Source of the DNA: Halomonas heilongjiangensis
Lineage (GTDB): Bacteria; Pseudomonadota; Gammaproteobacteria; Pseudomonadales; Halomonadaceae
Assembly: GCF_002879645.1 (NCBI RefSeq)
Contig: NZ_PNRE01000087.1
Coordinates: 1-38,944 of the forward strand
Direction: 5' to 3'
DNA length: 38,944 nt
Both the position numbers and the translations under genes were made by a program. This document shows, in pieces, positions 24,303-30,575 of this stretch. The notes under the pieces were generated by a model that made no database searches, had not been told where the DNA came from, and saw only the letters and a list, made by a program, of their open reading frames with translations. Position 1 is the first letter of the stretch; each line of letters begins with the position of its first letter.

Positions 24303-24731
24303 ATGTACAGCAAGATCCTGCTGCCGGTGGACCTCAACGAGGAGAGTTCCTGGACGAAGGCGCTGCCCACGGCCGTGACCCTGTGCCGTACCTTCGGCGC
24401 CTCGTTGCACGTGGTGACGGTGCTGCCGGACTACCGCATGCCCCTGGTGGGCTCCTACTTTCCCAAGGACTTCGCGAAGAAGGCCCATGAGGCGTTGTCG
24501 GCGGCGCAGCACAAGTTCCTCGAGGAGCACGTGCCGGAAGACATCAAGGTGCAGAGCGTGATCGTCGACGGTTCGCCCTGGGAGGCGATCATCAAGGCCG
24601 CGAAGAAGCTCGAGGTGGACCTGATCCTCATGGCCTCCCACAACAAGCGCAAGTTCGCCGATTACGTGCTCGGCCCGAATGCCGAGCACGTGGTGCATCA
24701 TTCGAAGGTATCGGTGATGATCGTGAGGTAA
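24303..24731 (+). CDS. UspA-family universal stress protein of the TAXI-TRAP operon
   Basis: The protein is 142 residues from the ATG at 24303, with AAGGAG upstream; an in-frame TTG six codons earlier is unlikely. The single Usp domain begins MYSKILLPVDLNE, with VIVDGSPWEAIIKAAKKLEVDLILMASH. The canonical ATP-binding motif G-x2-G-x9-G-S/T reads A111-SH-N114-x9-G124-P125 here, so three of its four key positions are changed and ATP binding may be weak or lost. Usp proteins encoded with TRAP transporters, such as TeaD of the Halomonas ectoine transporter TeaABC, modulate transport activity. By position this protein should act on the TAXI-TRAP permease. An intrinsic terminator follows. Confidence 0.9.
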   Translation: MYSKILLPVDLNEESSWTKALPTAVTLCRTFGASLHVVTVLPDYRMPLVGSYFPKDFAKKAHEALSAAQHKFLEEHVPEDIKVQSVIVDGSPWEAIIKAAKKLEVDLILMASHNKRKFADYVLGPNAEHVVHHSKVSVMIVR

Positions 24732-24757
24732 GCGCTGGCGCCTGGCCGGAAACCGCA

Positions 24758-24787
24758 ACGCTCCCGGCCGCTGGTGGGGGGCGTTTT
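24758..24787 (+). terminator. Intrinsic terminator of the TAXI-TRAP-usp operon
   Basis: ACGCTCCC (24758-24765) pairs with GGGGGCGT (24777-24784), with one G-T wobble and an 11-base loop, running into TTTT and then CG. It lies 27 bases after the usp stop. Confidence 0.6.
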
Positions 24788-25078
24788 CGTCTCGGGTGCG
24801 AGGACGGCCGGCCCGGTCGAGCGCCGGGTTCCCCTCGTGGCGAGCCGAGTCGCCGGTCAGGCCTCGTCGGCCGGGTCGGCGTCCCGAGTTCACGCCGGAT
24901 CGGCGCCACGTTGCGTTGGCCAGCGAGACTGCAGAATCGAGCACGGTCAACTACATTGAAGCTGTACTAATGGAGGAGGGCAGCACCCCGGCCCAGGCCG
25001 GATGTTGCCAGACTGCGGCCCGGCCTCGACGGGCTGTGCTTGACGGAAGCTGTTTAGGCGGAATACAGGGGTGAAACC
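24788..25078. other. Noncoding stretch upstream of the DUF2189 gene
   Basis: About 290 bases with no gene I can support. A 34-codon frame beginning ATGGAGGAGG at about 24970 lacks a convincing ribosome-binding site and codon pattern. The region must hold the promoter of the DUF2189 gene; TTGAAG (24956-24961) is a possible -35, but no good -10 accompanies it. Confidence 0.4.
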
Positions 25079-25906
25079 ATGAATGCGGCACCAACAAAAG
25101 CGCACGACAAGGCTGCAGCGCCCAGGGTCAAGATCACCATCAACCCGGTGGGCATGGACCGGCCCCGGGCCTGGTTGGCGGCGGGGTTCGAGGATTTTCG
25201 CCGGGCCACGGCCGTCAGCCTGGCCTATGGCATGTTCTGGGTGGGGCTGAGTATCGCCATCACCGCCGGCGCCCTGACCCTCGGTCTCTGGCATTGGCTA
25301 TTGCCGCTGGTGGCCGGCTTCATGTTCATGGGGCCACTGGTCGCCGTGGGGTCCTACGGCATCAGCAAGGCCCTGGAGGCCAATCGCGCCCCGCACCTGG
25401 GGGACGCCTTCGGTGCCTGGCGTCCCCACGTCGGTCAGTTGGCGATGATGGGCGTGATGATGATGATCTTCTTCCTCGCCTGGATCCGCCTGGCGACCCT
25501 GCTGTTCGCTCTCTTCTTCGGCTTCGAGGTGCCCAGCCCGACGACCCTCTACGCCTCGCTGCTGACCACGCCCGAAGGGCTGGGCATGATCGCGGTGGGG
25601 ACCGTGATCGGTGGCATCCTGGCCTTTGGTGCCTTCGCCATCAGCGTGGTGGCGATTCCGACCCTGATGGATCAGGACCTGACCTTCATGGAGGGTATCG
25701 AGGCGAGCGTGCGCTCGGTGGCTCGCAACTTCCGCCCCATGCTGCTGTGGGCGGCCATCCTCACCGGCTGCGTGCTGGTCGGGGTGATGACCTTCTACAT
25801 CGGCCTGGCCCTGATCCTGCCGGTGCTCGGGCACGCCAGCTGGCACGCCTACGAGGATCTGGTGCGCATCGACCCGGTCGAGGGTGCCGAGGAACTGCAC
25901 GGCTGA
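25079..25906 (+). CDS. DUF2189-family integral membrane protein
   Basis: The protein is 275 residues from the ATG at 25079, with GGGGTG seven bases upstream. After a hydrophilic N-terminus (1-45), about six transmembrane segments follow, including WHWLLPLVAGFMFMGPLVAVG, MMGVMMMIFFLAWIRLATLLF, VGTVIGGILAFGAFAISVVAIP and MLLWAAILTGCVLVGVMTFYI (each quoted only as a label of the segment). GISKALEANRAPHLGDAFGAW and the conserved end ILPVLGHASWHAYEDLV are typical of DUF2189 proteins. Function is unknown. In other genomes such proteins are sometimes found near respiratory genes, but nothing of that kind lies next to this one. It appears to be monocistronic, with a terminator-like hairpin downstream. 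Confidence 0.88.
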   Translation: MNAAPTKAHDKAAAPRVKITINPVGMDRPRAWLAAGFEDFRRATAVSLAYGMFWVGLSIAITAGALTLGLWHWLLPLVAGFMFMGPLVAVGSYGISKALEANRAPHLGDAFGAWRPHVGQLAMMGVMMMIFFLAWIRLATLLFALFFGFEVPSPTTLYASLLTTPEGLGMIAVGTVIGGILAFGAFAISVVAIPTLMDQDLTFMEGIEASVRSVARNFRPMLLWAAILTGCVLVGVMTFYIGLALILPVLGHASWHAYEDLVRIDPVEGAEELHG

Positions 25907-25961
25907 CCGGTCGGGGGAGATGCCGGCGAGGTTCGCGCTCCCCGGCAGGCAGCGCTATGCT

Positions 25962-25987
25962 GGGGGCGTTCATCGCCCCCCGTGTTT
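25962..25987 (+). terminator. Intrinsic terminator candidate after the DUF2189 gene
   Basis: GGGGGCG (25962-25968) pairs perfectly with CGCCCCC (25974-25980) around TTCAT, followed by CGTGTTTT. TATGCT just before it (25956-25961) also resembles a -10 element of the next gene, so the hairpin could alternatively lie in that gene's leader. Confidence 0.5.
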
Positions 25988-26006
25988 TGTATCGTCGGAA
26001 GCTGCT

Positions 26007-26525
26007 ATGCCACAACCGCGTCGCGCCTCGCCTTGCGCTCTCCGTTTCTCGAGTCTGTTGGCGCTCGGCCTGCTGGCCATGCCGGTGCTCGCCGAGCGCG
26101 CCCAGGTGCCGTCTACGCTGGCCAGTCACCCCATCGCGCATCAGATCGATGGTTGCATGGAGGAGGTCGAGTGGCTTCCCGAGGCGATGCTGGCCTGTGC
26201 CGAGGCCGCCGAGTCGCAGTGGCAGGCAGAGGTCGAGCGTCTCACGGCGCGCCTGGCCAGTGTGCTCGGTGGCGAGGCACGGGAAGCGCTGGAGGCGAGT
26301 GACCAGGCCTGGCAGGGCAGCCGCGACACCGACCTGGCCTTCGTGATGGCCTACCATGCCCAGCTCGAGGAGGCCGAACTCGGCGACCCCGAGCTCATTC
26401 CCCTGTCGCGTCAGTTGCACCGCAATGCCGTGCTCGAGGAACGCGTCGCTCGTCTGCAGCGCTTCCTGGATGGCCTGGAAGCGATCCACGAGCCGGCCCC
26501 CACGGACGAAGGATCCCTTCCCTGA
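26007..26525 (+). CDS. Secreted LprI/DUF1311-like small protein
   Basis: The protein is 172 residues from the ATG at 26007, with GGAAG five bases upstream. A signal peptide (about 1-29) ends AMPVLAERA. The mature part is helical, with two cysteines (in DGCMEEVEW and MLACAEAAESQW) and the segment VLGGEAREALEASDQAWQGSRDTDLAF, which resembles the LprI/DUF1311 pattern of an alanine- and glutamate-rich helix ending in W-x-R-D. Some members inhibit lysozyme; that role here is not shown. The usual later cysteine of the family is not obvious. It is followed 90 bases later by another secreted protein and a sensor kinase, but the spacing and a hairpin (26560-26588) suggest it may be a separate transcript. 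Confidence 0.6.
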   Translation: MPQPRRASPCALRFSSLLALGLLAMPVLAERAQVPSTLASHPIAHQIDGCMEEVEWLPEAMLACAEAAESQWQAEVERLTARLASVLGGEAREALEASDQAWQGSRDTDLAFVMAYHAQLEEAELGDPELIPLSRQLHRNAVLEERVARLQRFLDGLEAIHEPAPTDEGSLP

Positions 26526-26615
26526 GCCAGCTCCATGCCGTGGACGTCAACCTGACCTTTGCCCGCCAATCGCGTAGTCTTGGCGGCATCCGCTTGCTCG
26601 TACAGGATTGATTTC

Positions 26616-27134
26616 ATGCGTCAGAGAGTCATGCCGGGTGTCCCGTTCGGTTTGATCGTCATCCTCCTGCTGGTCTCGATCCCGGCCGTCGCCTCCTCAC
26701 TGCCACCGCCCACCGGCGAGGTCATCCTGACCGTCAGCGGTGACATCGACCATCCCAACGTGGGGGATGAGGCGCTTTTCGACCGCGACATGCTGATGAC
26801 CCTGTCGCCGATGGTGATAGAGACGCACACGCCCTGGCACAAAGGCCCGGGTCGCTACGAAGGGCCATTGTTCAGGGCGCTGCTGGAGGCCACCGGTGCC
26901 AAGGGGGATCGGGTGCGGGTGCGGGCGCTGAACGATTACGAAGCCGAGATTCCCGTCTCCGACCTGTATGACTATGACGTCATCCTGGCCATGACGCGCA
27001 ACGGTGAGGAGATGGCCATCCGCGACTTCGGGCCTCTGTTCGTTCTCTATCCTTTCGATGACCATCCCGAACTGCTCACCGAGACGATCCGTTTCCGCTC
27101 GGTCTGGCAGGTGGGGCACCTGCATGTGCCCTGA
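26616..27134 (+). CDS. Exported SUOX-fold (molybdopterin-binding-like) protein lacking the Mo-ligand cysteine
   Basis: The protein is 172 residues. A signal peptide (about 1-30: GLIVILLLVSIPAVASS) leads to a mature domain with the pattern of the oxidoreductase molybdopterin-binding superfamily: VILTVSGDIDHPN, THTPWHKGPGRYEGPLFRALLEATGAKG, RVRALNDYEAEIPVSDL and a C-terminal FRSVWQVGHLHV. There is no cysteine anywhere, so the cysteine that ligates molybdenum in sulfite-oxidase-type enzymes is absent and catalysis is unlikely. The gene ends 23 bases before a membrane hybrid kinase with a periplasmic sensor region. The likely role is a periplasmic ligand-sensing partner of that kinase; this is inference. 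The ATG at 26616 is chosen; the ATG at 26631 is possible. Confidence 0.75.
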   Translation: MRQRVMPGVPFGLIVILLLVSIPAVASSLPPPTGEVILTVSGDIDHPNVGDEALFDRDMLMTLSPMVIETHTPWHKGPGRYEGPLFRALLEATGAKGDRVRVRALNDYEAEIPVSDLYDYDVILAMTRNGEEMAIRDFGPLFVLYPFDDHPELLTETIRFRSVWQVGHLHVP

Positions 27135-27157
27135 AGCCCGGATGAGCTGAGCCCCGG

Positions 27158-29338
27158 ATGCTCGCATCGATGCACTATCCCCTGCGCCTGAAGCTGGGTG
27201 CCATGGCGGCACTGCTGTTCTTTGCCGCCGCCCTGGTGGTGGTCGGACTGGTCTCCTGGCGACACGACAGCCTGGCCCAGAGCGTGGGAGGCAACGCGGC
27301 CTGGCATGCCTACAAGCTCGACCGCGACACGGTGCAACTGCGCAACTATCTGGGACAACCGGACCCCACCCTGGAGCAGTTGAAGCTGCGCTTCGAGCTG
27401 CTCTACAGCCGTCTCACCCTGCTGCGCAGCGGGGACATCACCGAACTGATCGCGACCATCCCCGTGGCCCGACGCCTGGTGGACGAGATCGAGGGGCGGC
27501 TCGAGACGCTGGATGCCGATATCGCGCGAGCGGAGCGCCTGGGCAGCGAGGCCCGGCACACCCTGGACCGGCAGCTCGAGGCCCTGGGCGTGCGTACCGA
27601 GCGGCTGATCATCGCCATCAACGGTCACCTGGCCGATACGAGCACCCGTGAGCGGGAGCAGTTGCGGACGCTCTACGCGCTGCTGCTGGCGCTGATCCTG
27701 GCGATGAGCGTCGCGGCGCTGCTGGTGGTGATCTTCCTGTTCCGCGAGGCCCGCGACAACGCCGCCGCCCGCCGGACTCTCGAGGCGCTGAGCCGTGAAC
27801 TCGAACTCACCGCGCGCAGTGCCGAATCGGCCAGTCAGGCCAAGTCGGAGTTCCTCGCCACGGTCAGCCACGAGATTCGCACGCCGCTCAATGGGGTGAT
27901 CGGCATGAGCGACCTGCTTCTCGACCAGCCACTGGAGGGGTGTGCCCGCCGCTATGCCGGCATCATCCACGACAGCGCCGGCCTGCTGCTGGAGCTGATC
28001 AACGACCTGCTGGATTTCTCGAAGATCGAGGCCGGTCGTCTGGAACTGGAGGCTCGTCCGTTGGAGCTCGCCGCGCTGGCCAGCGGTGCGGTGGCGCTGT
28101 TTACCCATCGCGCCGAGGCGCGCGGTGTGCAACTGGTCAGCCGCCTGGATCCCGAGCTGCCGGCCCGGATCGTCAGCGACCCGGGCCGTCTTCGCCAGGT
28201 GCTGCTGAACCTGCTCTCCAACGCGATCAAGTTCACCTCCGAGGGCGAGATCCGGCTCGAGGTGTCGCTCAGTGAGGCGGACCGGATTCGCTTCGAGGTG
28301 ATCGATTCCGGCTGCGGGATCGAGCCCGCCCAGTTGGCCCGGCTGTTCGAGCCCTTCCAGCAGGGCGATGCCTCCACCGCGCGTCACTTCGGAGGCACCG
28401 GCCTTGGCCTGGCGATCTGTCGGCGTCTGGTGGAGGCCATGGGCGGGCAGATCGGCGTGGAGAGCGAGCCCGGTTCGGGCAGCCGTTTCTGGTTCACACT
28501 GCCGCTGGTGGCGGCGCCTGTCGAGCCCCTGCGGGTGGTCGGCGAGGAGTCGGCGCCACCCCCGATGCATCTCGACGAGGCTCGCCTGCTGCTGGTCGAG
28601 GACAACCCGGTGAACCAGCAAGTGGCGGTGGCGATGCTGGCGCGCCTCGGCTGCCGGGTCAGCGTCGTCGAGCGCGGCGCCGATGCCCTGGAGCGGGTCG
28701 CCCGGGAGCGCTTCGACCTGATCTTCATGGATGTCCAGATGCCCGACATGGATGGCCTGGAGGTCACCCGGCGCCTGCGCAAGCGCGGCGGCTGGCCGGC
28801 CGAGGTGCCGATCGTGGCGATGACAGCCGGAGGTCCCGGGGGTGAACAGGCCCGCTGCCTGGCGGCGGGCATGAGCGGCTATCTGACCAAGCCGCTGTTC
28901 CAGGATGCCCTGGTGGCGATACTGCACCGGCACCTGAAGCATGTCGGCACGACACCCGTCAGGCCACAGGGTGCCAGTGAGCCGGTCTCCGCCGATCAAC
29001 TACTCGACCCGGCCACGCTGGCGGCGCTGCGCGAGAACCTCGGGAAAGCGGGCCTGGCCGCGCTGGTGGCACTTTACCGTCATCAGGCCATCGACCGCCT
29101 GGCGGCGCTGGAGCAGGCCGTGGCGGAGGATGCCGCGGAGCGTGTCAGGGGGCTGGCTCATCAGTTGAAGGGCGAGTCGGCGAGCCTGGGAGCGGTGAAG
29201 GTCGCCGGCCTCTCCCTGCGCCTGGAGCACCTGGGCCGGGACGGGCGGCTGGGGGAGGCCGGTAGCGTCCTGGGCGCCCTGCGCGGTTGCCTGACGACCA
29301 CGCTCTCGGCCCTGGAGGCCTGGTCGCCCGCCGCTTGA
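27158..29338 (+). CDS. Membrane hybrid histidine kinase: sensor-HisKA-HATPase-REC-Hpt
   Basis: The protein is 726 residues. TM1 (about 13-33) and TM2 (about 172-195) flank a helical periplasmic sensor of about 135 residues. A short coiled coil leads to HisKA, with H238 in [15 protein letters not shown]. ATPase motifs are [10 protein letters not shown] (351-360), DSGCGI (383-388) and GGTGLGLAI (412-420). The receiver has D525 in [12 protein letters not shown] and K578 in YLTKP. The C-terminal Hpt has H668 in LAHQLKGES. It is a complete four-step phosphorelay except for the final response regulator, which is not encoded nearby. The upstream exported SUOX-fold-like protein is the probable sensory partner. 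The ATG at 27158 has a weak ribosome-binding site; the ATG at 27170 is an alternative. The gene is convergent with cra, 22 bases apart. Confidence 0.93.
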   Translation: MLASMHYPLRLKLGAMAALLFFAAALVVVGLVSWRHDSLAQSVGGNAAWHAYKLDRDTVQLRNYLGQPDPTLEQLKLRFELLYSRLTLLRSGDITELIATIPVARRLVDEIEGRLETLDADIARAERLGSEARHTLDRQLEALGVRTERLIIAINGHLADTSTREREQLRTLYALLLALILAMSVAALLVVIFLFREARDNAAARRTLEALSRELELTARSAESASQAKSEFLATVSHEIRTPLNGVIGMSDLLLDQPLEGCARRYAGIIHDSAGLLLELINDLLDFSKIEAGRLELEARPLELAALASGAVALFTHRAEARGVQLVSRLDPELPARIVSDPGRLRQVLLNLLSNAIKFTSEGEIRLEVSLSEADRIRFEVIDSGCGIEPAQLARLFEPFQQGDASTARHFGGTGLGLAICRRLVEAMGGQIGVESEPGSGSRFWFTLPLVAAPVEPLRVVGEESAPPPMHLDEARLLLVEDNPVNQQVAVAMLARLGCRVSVVERGADALERVARERFDLIFMDVQMPDMDGLEVTRRLRKRGGWPAEVPIVAMTAGGPGGEQARCLAAGMSGYLTKPLFQDALVAILHRHLKHVGTTPVRPQGASEPVSADQLLDPATLAALRENLGKAGLAALVALYRHQAIDRLAALEQAVAEDAAERVRGLAHQLKGESASLGAVKVAGLSLRLEHLGRDGRLGEAGSVLGALRGCLTTTLSALEAWSPAA

Positions 29339-29360
29339 GGGCGAGTCGTCGGAAGAGGGG

Positions 29361-30365
29361 TCAGCCGATCGGGGCCGCGCGTTCCGGCAGCCGCCACCTG
29401 AGGGTTCGCGCGATCACCTGCTGCCCCGGCCGGTACTCGCCTCGCGTAGCCGCCAGGGCGCAGGTCAAGGCTGCGCTGGCGATGCGATCGTGGTCCTGTA
29501 CCGCCGAGTTCACCGGCAGGGGCAGGAAGTCGAGCAGGCGATTGTCGCCGAAGGTGGCCAGGCGCAGTGCCTGGGGCAGGCCGCCATCCTCCAGCAGCAC
29601 GTCGAAGATCCCGTCGAGCAGGGTGTAGGAGGCGGAGACCAGGGCATCGGGCAGGCCGTGGCGGTCGAGCAGGTCGCGCATCAGTCGTGCCCCCTCGGCG
29701 CGGTCGTAACGCTCGGCCGCGGCGGTGATCACCTCGGCACGGCTGCCGGCCAGCGCCTGCTGGAAGCCGGCGCGGCGTTCCTGGCTGATCGACAGTTGCG
29801 GCACGGCATCGAGCCAGGCGATACGTTTCACGTCGTCATCGAGCACCGAGCGGGTCAGCCGCTCGGCGGCCTGCCGGTCGTTGCTGACCACGCTGGCGAA
29901 GTGCCGTGGGTCGAAGCCGCGGTCCACCGCCACCACCGGCAGGCCATCGGCCATCAGCTCGCGATAGAAGGGATCCTCCATCGGCAGGCAACTGGCGGTG
30001 ATCAGCACCTCGCAGCGCTGGGCGCGCAGCGCCAGGGCCAGCTCCCGCTCGCTCTCCGGCCGGTCGTCGGAGCCGACGATCAACAGCTGGTAGCCCCGCT
30101 CCCGGGCACCGCGCTCCAGGCGCTTGGCCAGTCGTGCATAACTGACGTTCTCGAGATCGGGGATGATCAGCCCCAGGATACGGCTGGTCCCGCGACGCAG
30201 CGAGGCGGCCTGGGCGTCGACCCGGTAGCGGTGCTCACGCACCACCGCCATCACCCGGTCGACGGTCTCCTGGCTGATGCGCCGCTCCTGGGCCTTGCCG
30301 TTGATCACATAGCTGGCCGTGGTGCGAGAGACCCCGGCCAGGCGGGCGATTTCAGCGAGTGTCAT
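29361..30365 (-). CDS. cra: Catabolite repressor/activator Cra (FruR), LacI family
   Basis: The protein is 334 residues. The N-terminal helix-turn-helix MTLAEIARLAGVSRTTASYV and hinge INGKAQERRISQETVDRV are those of Cra/FruR, followed by the sugar-phosphate-binding domain (LGLIIPDLENVSYARLAKRLE, VVAVDRGFDPRHFASVVSND, ATFGDNRLLDFLPLPVNS). Cra senses fructose 1-phosphate and/or fructose 1,6-bisphosphate and controls the divergent fru operon and central carbon genes. TGAATC-type operators lie in the shared promoter region. TAGAAT at 30392-30397 (minus strand) is a good -10 for cra itself. In Pseudomonas-type organisms the regulon is much smaller than in E. coli; that may hold here. Confidence 0.95.
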   Translation of the reverse strand: MTLAEIARLAGVSRTTASYVINGKAQERRISQETVDRVMAVVREHRYRVDAQAASLRRGTSRILGLIIPDLENVSYARLAKRLERGARERGYQLLIVGSDDRPESERELALALRAQRCEVLITASCLPMEDPFYRELMADGLPVVAVDRGFDPRHFASVVSNDRQAAERLTRSVLDDDVKRIAWLDAVPQLSISQERRAGFQQALAGSRAEVITAAAERYDRAEGARLMRDLLDRHGLPDALVSASYTLLDGIFDVLLEDGGLPQALRLATFGDNRLLDFLPLPVNSAVQDHDRIASAALTCALAATRGEYRPGQQVIARTLRWRLPERAAPIG

Positions 30366-30391
30366 GGGAACCTCTGTTGGGGACGGTGAAC

Positions 30392-30397
30392 ATTCTA
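30392..30397 (-). promoter_or_regulatory. -10 element of cra
   Basis: TAGAAT on the minus strand matches TATAAT at five of six positions, 27 bases before the cra ATG. No strong -35 is seen at the right distance. Confidence 0.4.
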
Positions 30398-30460
30398 AGC
30401 CAAGGGCTGGACGTTCCGCCCCCTGCTAAAGTCGTAGAAATCGAACCTTGCCAAATAGTA

Positions 30461-30472
30461 TGAATCGATCCA
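30461..30472. promoter_or_regulatory. Cra operator candidate O1
   Basis: TGAATCGATCCA is one base from the perfect palindrome TGAATCGATTCA and fits the core of the E. coli Cra consensus TGAAWCSNTHHW. It lies between the divergent cra and fruB genes, 104 bases before the fruB ATG. A further half-site, TGAATCA, lies at 30478-30484. Confidence 0.65.
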
Positions 30473-30491
30473 GCATTTGAATCATTGTAGG

Positions 30492-30503
30492 TGACACGAT
30501 TCA
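30492..30503. promoter_or_regulatory. Cra operator candidate O2
   Basis: TGACACGATTCA matches the palindrome TGAATCGATTCA at ten of twelve positions. It is 31 bases (about three helical turns) from the first operator, on the same face of the helix, 73 bases before the fruB ATG. Confidence 0.5.
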
Positions 30504-30575
30504 GCCGGCAAGATTACCGGCAGGTTGAGCGACAGGCGATCGACGCCGCGTCACCCCAGCGTACAGGAGACCCCC

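Noticed and set aside
24970..25074. A 34-codon frame before the DUF2189 gene
   Set aside because: No convincing ribosome-binding site and no codon pattern or similarity that I recognise.
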